Assembly (NCBI GenBank): GCA_019916065.1
Contig: CM034234.1
Coordinates: 5,244,342 to 5,308,341 of the forward strand
Length of the DNA: 64,000 bases
Direction: 5' to 3'
Origin: Vitellaria paradoxa
Lineage: Eukaryota; Streptophyta; Magnoliopsida; Ericales; Sapotaceae
This document shows positions 53,005 through 64,000 of this stretch, piece after piece. The notes under the pieces were generated by a model. It worked only from the letters and a program-made list of their open reading frames with translations. It made no database searches and was not told the origin of the DNA. Numbering within the stretch: position 1 is the stretch's first letter; every line of letters begins with the position of its first letter. The position numbers and the translations under genes were made by a program.

Positions 53005-53170
53005 TAGTATTAATAATTTGTGCCTACATTACGTTAAATAAAATTAGTATTAAGTTTCTTATATAGTTGAAATTTTAGATAAAAAATTTAAATATAAAAA
53101 ATTATGACAATTCATGTGCTTTATTTTTTTCAAAATTTTAGACCTAACAACCATTTTATGTGTTTATCAT
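51230..53170. other. Gene-free A/T-rich stretch
   Basis: Contains degenerate relics at about 51560-51760 and 52330-52500 that repeat each other ('gttttgatttgtaaaaaatttcaaccactt' type blocks), a family B MITE at 52797-52935 and a 42-bp TA run at 52962-53003. Nothing coding. Confidence 0.4.
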
Positions 53171-53336
53171 AATTTATTTCATTGTGCACACACGGGCGAA
53201 GATTGTATCTTTGGCAAGAAGAGGGTAACAACCTTTGGGGTCTTCTTTTGAGCTTCGAAGCCAGCAGTGATGCATGTCATGTGAGCTTCGAAACCAATAA
53301 CGATGTCTCATATCGTAGCATGACTAGTCTGATAGA

Positions 53337-53550
53337 AGACACCGCTAGAGATATGCTTCTAAATCGTCACGTTTCATATCCTACTATGGAGAAGAGGAGT
53401 AATTAAGGATATTTTGGCAAGGGCAAAACGATAGCGTTTTTAGTTTGACAAAAGGTATTGCCGGAGATATGTTTTTAAATTGTTGCGATTTGTCCTGCTG
53501 TGGAGAAGATGAGTAAGGAGGCAATGGCAAAACGACAACAGTTTAGGTTT
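53337..53550. repeat. Two diverged direct repeats of about 100 bp in a GC-richer island
   Basis: Unit 1 (53337-53438) and unit 2 (53449-53550) share ggagatatgttttt/agagatatgcttct, tatggagaagaggagta/tgtggagaagatgagta and ggcaaaacga. The stretch 53176-53550 is less A/T-rich than its surroundings and could be a relic of a gene or of a retroelement. I recognise no protein. Confidence 0.45.
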
Positions 53551-53889
53551 GAATTTGCTGAGTTAAAGCCCAAAAAAACTTTTTGTGAAAATTTTTCAAA
53601 TGCATGCTAATTAATAACGAAGTTACTTTTAAAAATATAATTCTTGTATTATAAAATTGTCATTTTCATATTATTCAAACTATAAATTATGATAAAAAAT
53701 TTGACCAACGTATTATTTTCCACTAACTATACCAAATATGTAATTAATTGAAAATGTGAGATAAATTGAGATAAATTGAGAGTTTGTAATGCGTGCAGTG
53801 AAAGAAAAAAGTTGATGTGATATAAAGTTAACAGAGATTTATAGAGATTTTCAGTATTTTTTTGTATGTCAAACAGAACCTTAGCATGC

Positions 53890-55770
53890 TTGATGGGTGC
53901 ATCGTGTTTGGTGCCTGACTTTTTGTTATGTCCCCAATAGAAATTAGCCACCTTTTCGTCTAGCTGTGATGTTCTTAGCACAAACGCCTCAATGCGCACG
54001 CAAACGTAAACGCAAGTAATCCGTATAGAACCGTTGGTTCCATGGACAAACGCACACTAGGACTCTCTCGCGCAATAGTTCGGATAATTTGGCCCTCAAA
54101 AAGTTTTTTAGTTTAATCTTCTGTTTTTTTAAATTTAATTTATCTTAAATTTTTATAATCTACCCCATTTTACTATTAAATCATTTATTCCGTTCAAATT
54201 TTTGTAACACAATTTATTTTATTTTTAAATTCTTTATTTAGTGTAGCCATACTTTAAATCTTGGGTCTTACTCTTGATTAGCCTTTTGCATGTTACTTTA
54301 ATCAAGTAGATTTTGCACATCATTATTGTTTTTGTTATAATAATGTTATATATACACTATCATCATACATGTAAATGTAGTGTGTACTAAGAAATTGAGG
54401 ATGTTCATGCAAAGCCTCGCCGCAATTATGCACCATTATGTTATGCATAAATCCCAATTCGATTAATCAATGAAAGGCTTAATTAGTTTAGTGAAAAAGT
54501 TACTTTGCAATCCATGCCACACCAATTATTAGGTTTGCAGTACTAGTATGATTAGAGTGGAAATGCCATAATCATAAGTACACAGAGAGATCCGAGCTAG
54601 CCAGCTCGCTCGCTCCAAGTACCATCGATCATATATTTAATTAATTGGTTACATGCAGCAATGGTTCTGAGGCCCTCTTTTTTTTTTTTTTTTTGGTGCG
54701 CGATATATGGACCACATGTGTGATTTCAACCGGGTGCCATTACTACTTTCACTAATGATTGTGTGGTGTGCTTAGTTCCAAGGGAGGAATATGCAATTCA
54801 TTACGTGGGGGCTAGGAGTTGGTCCAATTTTTGAAAGGTTGTACTGGCATGCGTAGACATCGATGTGTTTGGAGTTGTATAAAAGTGTATAAAATAAAAT
54901 AAAATAAAATTGTAAAAGTAAATATCTCGTAATTCGTACAGTGAGTGAAGAATTTAAATTTTACTGTCTTGTAATTTGTATTTTTAGAGATTTGTAAGAT
55001 TTTATTTTATTTTATAGAACTCCAAACAGAGCCCCGTTTGTTGTCACCTTTTAAGGGGTTCGTCTGTACCGACAAAAATACTAAATTTTAAGTAGATTAT
55101 GGTGAGATTATTGATATTCACTCAATTCATTTTATTTTACTTAAAATTTAGAGTTTGAGTTAGTCAAGACACACATACTCTTCTGAAGTGACAAATAAAT
55201 AATATTTTTACATTTTAGTGAAACTTTCTAAACACATTCATTTTTATAGCATTAATCAATTTCTACTTTATTATTTGGCCATCACGTAGGGACACAATGA
55301 AATTGTTACATTGTATTTCTATCCAGTTCGATATCTTCAAATGAACCTCATATTAATTATATATTTTTATGACAATTCCAAAATAATTAAATATATATAT
55401 ATATAAAAGATTATATTATATTATATATTCAGGTCTACATGGAATAAATTAAACTCATTCTGCTCATAATTAAATTTCTCAGTGAACATTTCATAACTAG
55501 GCTCCAAAAACTAATCATTTTTTAGAATAATGCCTAAAGGTGTGTTAATTACTTTCAATGGCAATATGGCATGATCATGACTTCCAAATTAATAATTCTC
55601 ACCGGAAAATTCTGAGCCATGGATTATTAAATATGATCTTGACCGTACATTAATTAGTAAAATTATTTTCATAATTTTTTTAATTTATTTTTGGCAAAGG
55701 CAATTGGAAAGGTACCCTTGAATTGGGTGTGAATGCCATTTATTTATTATTTATTTTTTTTTCAAGTGTC
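53890..55770. other. Gene-free stretch with a family C MITE
   Basis: The family C copy at 54864-55030 is complete. The rest is A/T-rich intergenic DNA with scattered TA runs. Nothing coding. Confidence 0.4.
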
Positions 55771-55790
55771 TGAATATGGAACTAAGGTAA

Positions 55791-56007
55791 TCCTTGGGGT
55801 TGGTCTAGCGGCTTGAGGGAGTATTTTCCACAGAGTTTGCCTGGGTTCGATTCCAAGGACCACCCACCACAAGCGTAAGCTTATGACTTAGCTGGTCGGC
55901 GGGTTTGTGGGGTATTCGTCTGCCCCCGGTTTACAGGTCGGCTACACGATCCGTTGAGAACTGTAATAAATTGGCCGGATTCCGGGTCACAAAAAAAAAA
56001 AAAATAT
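55791..56007 (+). mobile_element. tRNA-derived SINE with poly-A tail
   Basis: The A box ggttggtctagcggcttgag and B box gggttcgattcc are placed as in a tRNA-derived SINE; the body ends ccggattccgggtcac followed by an A14 tail. A 17-bp target duplication atatggaactaaggtaa (55774-55790) / atatggaactagggtaa (56008-56024) differs at one base. It is younger than the related copy at 32619-32800. Confidence 0.85.
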
Positions 56008-56560
56008 ATATGGAACTAGGGTAAGCAATGACATTTTAGTGTATTTTGTCTCTTTCCTTCCAATAGAAACATTAGAATTCAAGCAGTGGTAATATGACGT
56101 TATTCCTAATTAATTAATTAATTAAAAGCCAACTAATTAAAGGAGCTTTCACACAAGCCAATTAAACCGACCACCATTGATTAGATTAATTATTTTACAG
56201 CTATACATATATTATGTTCTTTATCAGAAGTTTGATTGGTTCTCATCAAAACCGACTCTAAATTTGTTTGATCTCTCGCGATCAATGATTTCATCTAATA
56301 TCCGGGAATTTTAAATTTTTTGTAAATACATTTTTGTTTGGTTAATTGGTAATTAATAATATTTTATTTGATGATGGTAATAAAAAATTTCGTAAAATTT
56401 TAAACTTTTAATCCGAGCTAGAAATTTGAGTAATAGAAAAATTTTTATTTTGGATTTCATATTCTCATTTGGAATAAAGAATGATGTTTTTTTTTTTTTG
56501 GTAATTAATAAAGAATGATGTTGAAATATTGATGAAGAATAATGTTGAAATATTGATACT

Positions 56561-57262
56561 TAGGGGCTGATTGGATGGTGCTAAAATTTCAGAGGGATAA
56601 GTTTTAGAGGAGGTATAAGATAAGAGGGGATATTATTTTTAGAGGGTTAGCCCACATTGATGTGATGTTTATGAAAGGGGATAACTTTTGACTTGGTTTG
56701 GATATTTTATAAATAAAAGAAGGTGAATGATGATAAAAAGAGTCAAATGACTCTTTTGCCCTTGTGATGTCCCAAATTGGTTACCCATTAAATTAAATAT
56801 TAAATTGTAAAACCCATTCTATTTAATTATTTTTGGACAATTTGAAGTTATATTATTTATTTCATTGAAAATTTAATTTTTTATAAATTTATTTAAAAAA
56901 CTTTTTTTTAAATATGTACTTTTGAATGGTTGGTTATTATCCATTTTTTTAATTATGTTTATTTTGACTTGTTGGCTTATTTATTATTTTTTTTATTAGC
57001 ATTATATTTATTTTAATCAAGTTAACAATACCATTAACGAAGGTTAAAAACGTCAAAAATTTATCCACTTGAAGGGAGATAATTTTTAGTTAGCCCAAAC
57101 CCTAGCTAAAAATTATCCCCCCGCGGGGGCTAAATTTAATACCATGCAAAATCAAAACCGGGGAGAAAGGAAGCATTTCGGCTGCCAAATCAAGCAAAAA
57201 ATATGGGGCCCACGGGCAAAATTTATGCTCCCATGCTTTAGCTGCATCCAATCGGCCTGTTA
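56561..57262. mobile_element. MITE-like element, family D, copy 2
   Basis: About 700 bp, inverted relative to 31930-32610. Ends are taggggctgattggatggtg and gcatccaatcggcctgtta. The block order matches copy 1, including 'gtcccaaattggttacccat' against copy 1's complement. It contains the G/C block ccccccgcggggg at 57117-57129. Confidence 0.55.
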
Positions 57263-57269
57263 GAGTCAA

Positions 57270-59630
57270 ACACACCTTAATATTGTATTGAATTAAAATT
57301 TCAATTTAATGAAAGATAGAAAATTCTCTCTTTTTTTATCAGATAAAAATAAATAAATAAAATATTCAAAGTAACTTTTTTTTCGACCTTGAAAAAGATA
57401 TACTTTAGTCTGTTAAGACAGATTTTCAAATTTGTAGGAGTTCAATTCAAAACACCTTTTATAATTGCTTCCACTGAATTCAATCAAATTTTATTACTTA
57501 CGTGTTATGTCTAACAACTAATTCACAGTACTCTACCTCCTACCTTCCTAAAGTCACCAAAAATTGCCAATATTTTTATGCCAAAAGGGCTAATAGAAAG
57601 AGAAGAGAAAAATTTTAGGGGAGAGAGTGAGACATGCTAAGAAGGCAAAAGGTGGTTTTTTTTTTTTGGAGGGAGAGAAAGATAGCACTATGGAGAAAAT
57701 GGCTTAAATGAGTACATAAAGCATGTTATAGAGAGAGATTGAAAGAGTTTATAAAAATTAATAAAATTAGATTGATGGGTGAAAAAAATGTATAGAAATC
57801 ACATGACATCTGCTTTACTCTTTTATCTTCTTATCCTATTTTATATATTATTTATGATATACTAGAAATTACTTATACTTAAAGGCACGTGCTTTGAAAT
57901 TTGAAACCAAAGCCAGGTAGAATTTGAAATTTGAACCAAGCAGAACTCTTTCTCTAATAATTCTCAGCCATTGGTAGTGACAAAACAAAATTTCAATCCT
58001 TAATTTGGAGATAAATGTCAAATTACTAAACTGATTTGTTATATAAATATTCTTATCATATAGTGTCATCTATAATTTTGTTATATAAATATTCTTATCA
58101 TATAGTGTCATCTATAATTTTATTGACAATAAATTTTATACGCTTGAATTATTAAAATTTTATTGAAAATTGAGATTTAAACCTAATTAAAAAAAATGAA
58201 TGTTTTTACAGCACTAGATTAGGATTGCAAAGAAATAAAAAATTTGATGAGCTATTTGTAAATGAGTTCGTTTAATAAACTAAATAAACAAGGTCAAATA
58301 CTTTTTTAAAACTTGATAAATAAAAGATTTGAGCTCAAATAAGAATAAATTCAGCTTAAAATATTTGTGAAGAAACTCATTTATGATCATGACAATCTTC
58401 TTTAAATGTTTGGGAACAAGTTGTGTATTGATCAAATATGAATATTTTCAATTAAACAGTTATGAGTTCACAAACTCTTATTTACTACTCACAAAAAATT
58501 TTAAGAAGTCCAAGATTACCTACATTAATTTAAAATTTGTTTGTTTGTTTGTCAAGATTATTCGATCATTAAGGGTGAGTTTGGTTTGCAAACAAACTCC
58601 AAAAAACTCTATAAATCTCTGTTAACTTTATATCACACCAATTTTTTTCTTTCACTGCGCGCATTACGAACTCTCAATTTATCTCACTTCAAACTCATCC
58701 TAATAGGCTCACAAGCATTTGCGAGCAAACTTTATAAAAACTCATGAGTAAACTCATTTATTGTAACCAAGTCAAGTTAAAACACAAGATTCTAACCATG
58801 ATAAAAGTTTAGTTGAATCATACAAAAAATTTTGACAAATCAAATTGAACAAACGATTTCAAATTTGATAAAAACTAAGATGACATTTGTTAAAAATCTT
58901 AATAAATAAAATTAAATATTTTTATTAATCAAATCGACTCGTTTTCATTCCTAAATTACCGTAGTTGTAATTAGTAATTTAGTACCATAAATGATTTCGG
59001 GGCTTGTTGCACAATACATGATTGTCCACGAGGTAGCACAATTTAAGTGACTTAAATGAGTATAGAACACTCAAGAATAATCGGTACTTAAAACTTCCAC
59101 ACTCACAAAAGTGTATATGCCTCTATATATATATATATATATATATTAATAGAATAATAGTGTTGGAAACATAGATCTAATTAAGCTGGAATTTTGAAAT
59201 CCATGGATTACTGGTCTAATTGTTTGGAATTTGAATAGAAATTAATGTGGAATATTGACCTTGATTTTTATTTATTTATTTATTTTCTGACCTCTAGTTG
59301 TAGAGGAGTCGTGTGTCTGAGGTGGCTCACATGAACAAGTTGTTAGGACTTGCTTAAATATAACGAGGATCACACTAAGAGATCTTAAAGAAATGGCATA
59401 CACAAAATGAACATATATATATATATATAGATATATAATTAATTGGCAATAATTTGTAGAACTCCTCGTTCTAACCAAAAAATAAATAAATAAATAAATA
59501 AAAATAAAAATAATATAAGAAGATGCAGAAAGCAAGTGGCCATAGTCATCCCAAGAGGTTGACTTTTTTGCCATTGGTGCAAGCCAGATCTTGGTGCTTG
59601 CTTCAATCATATAAGATCTATCATTCTAAT
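57270..59630. other. Gene-free stretch
   Basis: Contains a 42-bp tandem duplication at 58036-58119 (unit beginning ttgttatataaatattctta), a family A MITE at 58572-58702 and a TAAA-type run near 59480-59510. No exon is recognised; open frames here are short and lack any family resemblance. Confidence 0.4.
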
Positions 59631-59635
59631 GTTTG

Positions 59636-59910
59636 GTTTGGGAAATAAAAAAATTATTTTTTTTTTCGTTAGCCGCTATTAACTATTAGTTAATTATTAA
59701 AAAATTAATTTTTTTTTTGTATTTGGGAAATAGAAAAAATTAGTTTTTTAATAACTAGTTTTTTAAATTTTTGTTAATTTGACATTTTTGTCCTTTATTA
59801 TTTAAAAGAAATATAAAATATAAGAGGGTAATTTTAGTCATTCTAAAAAAAGACAAAAAACTAATAGTTGGTAACTTTAACTACTAGCTATTATTGTCAA
59901 ACGAAACCTA
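59636..59910. repeat. MITE-like repeat, family G, copy 2
   Basis: Ends gtttggtttgggaaat and caaacgaaacc, with inner 'aactattagttaattattaaaaaatta' and 'tttttaataactagtttttta' blocks in inverted order. It matches 10583-10855 in block order. Confidence 0.5.
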
Positions 59911-60253
59911 ATTATAGAACTGATACATGAATGAATATATATATATATAATGCGTTTATTAACCGGTAGTTTGAACCCCAGCTAAAAATTAATAAAATTA
60001 TATGGGATAATATTTTACACTTTTTCATACATAATTCGATTAAAGTATAAGATATTATTACATAATATATCTTTATTTATATAAAATTAGGACAATAAGT
60101 CTTATCAATTTGTGCTTATATATTTAGGTGAAGTTACCTAATTTCATGATGATTAAGAACTGAACGGGAAAGCCTCTAAAGATAAAGAAGCAATTTCGAG
60201 ACCAATGCGTGCATTGACTAGGTAATCTTCAACGGATAAGAGTTCCACCTCAA

Positions 60254-60874
60254 GAGAAAAACTTATTTACACCCTAGGTGTAAACAAGCTTTTTGCACCC
60301 TCCAATAACTTTTGGACACCTTATCAATAATTTAGTACTTTAACTACAGTAAAAAAAATTTCTTTAACCATGGTTAAGTTCCTTTTTTCATTTCTACGTT
60401 CTCTCATCAGATTAAGAGAACCCATGTAAAGAAAAGAAGCGCAAAGGAGAAAGTCAAAAAGTAACTATTCATCTTCTTCTCTGCATATTTCATCCTCCGC
60501 GTATTCCATAGATTATGATGAAACTGTCTGTTAAGGTGCTAGAATTCTCCTCCTCCTCCTCTTTCTTCTTTATTCTTCTTCTTCTTCAGCTATGTCAATG
60601 GAGTCTAAGTCAATCTCTGCTTCACTAACTCCACCTTTCGTTTCAAGCTCCTAAAAATTTTATTTCAATAAGTTCATTCTATTTTGTTTCTGCAACCATA
60701 TTTCTGTCATTGGGATATGCTTAGATGAGATTAAGTGGAAAGGGTATTTATTGAGTGTGATTAGTGCCTAACTTTTGCCCCGCATGTCTTAGTGGAAAAT
60801 TTGATGAGGTGTTCAAAAGTTATTGGAATGTGTAAAAGGCTTGTTTACACCTAGAGTGTAAATAAGTTTTTCTC
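60254..60874. mobile_element. Small Mutator-like element with exon-like content
   Basis: 621 bp with inverted ends of about 60 bp (gagaaaaacttatttacacc on the left; gtgtaaataagtttttctc on the right) and an exact 9-bp duplication ccacctcaa (60245-60253 and 60875-60883). The inside is richer in GC than the surroundings and pyrimidine-patterned. On the minus strand it shows an acceptor tttttag followed by ELETKGGVSEAEIDLDSIDI then AEEEEE and a stop (60651-60570), which looks like the last exon of a host gene. This would make it a second Pack-MULE-like element; the source gene is unknown. Confidence 0.65.
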
Positions 60875-60899
60875 CCACCTCAATTAGACATTTATATTT

Positions 60900-61100
60900 T
60901 TTAACAAAAATTTTAAACTATAATAAAAAGCAATATATTTTTCTTTTATGAATGTTCTCTTCAATAATATTTTGTGTCTGATTTTCTAAAATGTTATCAA
61001 CAATATTTAAATATTGTTCTCTTAATAATTCTTTATTTTTTATTCATTAATTGTTCAACTGCTCTGGCAATAAATATATACTTTTAGCGGTCCGGTCATA

Positions 61101-61132
<32 letters not shown>

Positions 61133-62640
61133 GTTTTCAAGTATCAAATTTTGGAAAAAAATTTGTTTTCAAGGGTCATATTTTTTAAGGCTATATTTTA
61201 ATCTTTTTCTAAAAAAAAACACATTTTCTATTTTACAAAAACAAAAACAAGACGAAGACTTCCCAGCTGTGAGTGATATTTGACAACTGTACATATATAT
61301 ACACACATATATTAAGGCATGTATTTGTTAAATGACTTGGGCTCAAAATTAATCCCGAAATTTATTGCTTTTAGTAACGTGTTTTGAAAGGTGATTCAAT
61401 CATTTTCATTTTCATTGAAAGCTCCTACTAGCTGCAGAGCCTAAAGTTTGAGATATCTTTAATCAATAAGACAAGTTGCTTTAATTTTTATGTGAGAGAG
61501 AGAGAGAGAGAGAGAGCTCTGTAGTTTACATGGCTATATAATTCATTTCAAGTGAAAACTTTGAAACATTTGCTTTCATCAATTGGATTCCAAAGCACGA
61601 ACACGGTTTTAATAAAATATATATATCTATATATTATAATATACATATACATATACATATTTAATTACTTGGTTAAAATCCTAGGGGCACGCCAATGTTT
61701 AGATTGAAAAGTGATGCATCTAAATTAGGTGACGTTAAGAAGTTTCAAATAAAATTTTCAAGAGTTACTAGGGCTTAAAATTATTTTTTGTTAATTTTTC
61801 ACTTCAATCTAAATCATGAGACTATATATATATATATATATATTATGTTCTTTTAAAACTCAAGAGGATAAAGTATAATTATCTCATATATACATATATA
61901 TATATATATGTATTATGTTCTTGTAAGGGCTTAATAATTAGCTTAATTAATATTGGCTAAATGAGTGACCTTAATACAAGTTGCTTTAATTTTTATGAGA
62001 GAGAGAGATAGAGAGAGAGAGGGCTCTGCAATTTACATGGCCATATAATTTGGGTTCCAAAGGGCTGTAGTGAAAAAATTTACTACAAGGGTTGCAGTAG
62101 AAAAATAAATGGCTGAAATTTGTTTGCACTTTAATAATATATGACATTTGATATTCTACATTAATTGTACTCCAATCAACTTTTTAAAAATTTTATTTTT
62201 ATTTTAAAAATAATTTTAATCAAAATAAATTAGAATCGTTAGATTAAACGGAATATTGTGTTTAAGTCATACTTTATAATCTTTTAGGACTTTTAGTCGC
62301 ACCAAAACAAAAGTAGTGCTTTTAAGTCACATTAATGTAGAAAGTTTTGTATTTAAGTCACACTTTTAAGTAGATCCCACGATTTGGTTTTAAATATAAT
62401 TTCTAATATGACATAAATGCTCTTTGTTTCTATAATTAAGTCAGACGAAAGTTGCCGGAAATCGTGTTAATTGCGAATCACGTTCTTCCGTTTTTTATTT
62501 CATTCCTTATAAATCGCGTGAAGATATATTTTACCGAGAATCACGCTCCTTCCGTTTTTTTTCCTTCATTATTTTCAGTTTCATCATTTACAGTTTTAGT
62601 CGTGAAGATATGAAGAAGATAGAGCTTATTTGGTCTATCT
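60900..62640. other. Gene-free A/T-rich stretch
   Basis: Contains TA runs at 61110-61133 and 61824-61842 and GA runs at about 61495-61514 and 61998-62021. The two GA runs each follow the near-repeated phrase gttgctttaatttttatg, an old local duplication. A pair of short repeats at 62460-62570 share 'atcacg' and 'ttccgtttttt'. Nothing coding. Confidence 0.4.
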
Positions 62641-62649
62641 TCTTCATGG

Positions 62650-64000
62650 ATTGATTTTGCCGATCGGCGTTTTGAGTTATCTTCAAAACAGTACCGGTAC
62701 TATTTCAAAAAATATGATGATGTTGGCTCGTTTGGTTTGTTTGTGTTATGTATCGATTGATGTTTTTTATACAGTATGAAAATAGTACCGGTACTGTTTT
62801 CAAAACAACACCATGAATTATAAGCAGATGACGAGTTTTAAGGGCAAGAGAAATCCATGGGACCGATCGGCGTTTTAAGCTATCTTTAAAATAGTACCGG
62901 TACTATTTAAAAAAATATGATGATGTTAGCTCGTATGATTGGTTTATGTTATGTATCAACTGATGTTTTTTAGGCAGTATGAAAACAGTACCGGTACAAA
63001 CAGCACCATGAATTATAAGCAGATGACGAGTTTTAAGGGCAAGAGAAATCCATGAGGCCGATCGGCATTTTGAGCTATCTTCAAAACAGTACTAGTACTG
63101 TTTCAAAAAATATGATGATGTTGGCTCGTATGGTTGGTTTATGTTATATATCAATTGATATTTTTTAGGCAGTATGAAAACAGTACTAGTACAAAACAGT
63201 ACCGGTACTGTTTTACCGGTACTATTTTCAAAACAGTACCATGAATTATAAGCAGATGACGAGTTTTAAGGGTAAGAGAAATCCATGGGGTTGATCGACG
63301 TTTTGAGCTATCTTCAAAACAGTACCGGTATTGTTTCAAAAAATATGATGATGTTGGCTCGTATGGTTGATTTGTGTTATATATCGATTGATGTTTTTTA
63401 GGCAATATGAAAACAGTACCGATACTGTTTTACTGGTGTTGTTTTCAAAATAGCACCATGAATTATAAGCAGATAACGAGTTTTACGGGTAAGAGAAATC
63501 CATGGGACCGATCGGCGTTTTGAGCTATCTTCAAAACAGTATCGATACTGTTTCAAAAAATATGATGATATTAGCTCGTATGATTGATTTGTGTTATGTA
63601 TCGATTGATGTTTTTTATGGTAGTATGAAAACAGTACCGGTACTGTTTTACTGGTGTTGTTTTCAAAATAGCATCATGAATTATAAACAGATAACGAGTT
63701 TTAAGGGTAAGAGAAATCCATGAGACCGATCGGCGTTTTGAGCTATCTTCAAAACAGTACCGGTACTGTTTCAAAAAATATAATGATGTTAACTCGTATG
63801 CTTGATTTGTGTTATGTATCGATTGATGTTTTTTATGGTAGTATGAAAACAGTACCGGTACTGTTTTCAAAATAGTACCATGAATTATAAGCAAATGATG
63901 AGTTTTGGGCAAGAGAAATCCATGGGGTTGATCAGCATTTTGAGCTATTTTCAAAACAGTACCGGTACTGTTTGAAAATCAGAAAAAATAAAGATACTTA
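62650..64000. repeat. Satellite-like tandem array, period about 195-233 bp, with palindromic core
   Basis: Seven units start at gatcggcg-type words at 62662, 62865, 63060, 63293, 63510, 63728 and 63930, and the array continues past the window edge. Each complete unit carries, in order: ttttgagctatcttcaaaac, the palindrome acagtaccggtactgt, aaaaaatatgatgatgttgg, tatgtatcgattgatg, tagtatgaaaacagtaccgg, and atgaattataagcagatgac before agagaaatccatgg. The palindrome occurs up to twice or more per unit. Unit length varies mainly by the number of 'taccggtactgtttt' copies. Open frames on both strands here are products of the repeat. Confidence 0.9.

Noticed and set aside
63151..63954. Two related open frames on the minus strand sharing KQYRYCFEDSSKRRS
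   Set aside because: Their similarity comes from the tandem array, unit lengths are not all multiples of three, and neighbouring units do not keep the frame.
62650..64000. CRISPR-like array
   Set aside because: This is plant nuclear DNA; the units are about 200 bp, nearly fully repeated, and lack unique spacers of constant length.

Overview
The window is nuclear DNA of a flowering plant, most likely a eudicot. It is very AT-rich, its genes are split by GT-AG introns, its protein families are plant-specific (RABE GTPase, WAT1/UMAMIT transporter, GATL galacturonosyltransferase, TDBD protein, plant type I inositol polyphosphate 5-phosphatase), and more than half of it is transposon debris. Nothing suggests a bacterial, organellar or viral source. 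I cannot name the species.

Four intact genes can be assembled exon by exon. (1) 2634-7157 (+): a RABE1/Rab8-type small GTPase, 8 exons, 216 residues. (2) 20483-22598 (+): a WAT1-related (nodulin MtN21/EamA) membrane transporter, 7 exons, 398 residues. (3) 25017-27009 (-): a protein with a C-terminal Tify-domain-binding (TDBD) region, 4 coding exons, 567 residues, with a non-coding first exon near 29439-29550. (4) 33758-40711 (-): a type I inositol polyphosphate 5-phosphatase, 10 exons, 570 residues. They do not form a pathway; they are ordinary neighbours.

Layout. 1-2400: small MITEs and an AT-rich PIF/Harbinger-like element in front of the RABE gene. 2400-7300: RABE, with an hAT-like element in intron 4. 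7300-18000: gene-poor; Helitron-like tandem termini (7.9-9.7 kb), a second PIF/Harbinger-like copy nested in a MITE (11.0-12.4 kb), and a large fold-back complex (13.65-16.1 kb). 18.0-20.4 kb: an RTE LINE tail and a Mutator-like element carrying pieces of a GATL gene; that element ends 111 bp before the transporter start codon. 20.4-29.6 kb: transporter and TDBD gene, with a second RTE tail between them. 29.8-33 kb: hAT-like and other MITEs. 33.7-42.2 kb: the 5-phosphatase, with a tRNA-derived SINE in its last intron. 42-64 kb: no intact gene; MITEs, a 64-bp triplet repeat, an hAT-like element, a CACTA element nested in a MITE, a SINE, a small Mutator-like element with exon-like content, and a palindrome-bearing satellite-like array that runs off the right edge.

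The most notable items are the array at 62.65-64 kb, the GATL-carrying Mutator-like element in the transporter promoter, the direct plus inverted duplication of transporter exon 3, and the SMG repeat block in the TDBD protein. All calls come from reading the sequence; no database search or expression evidence was available.
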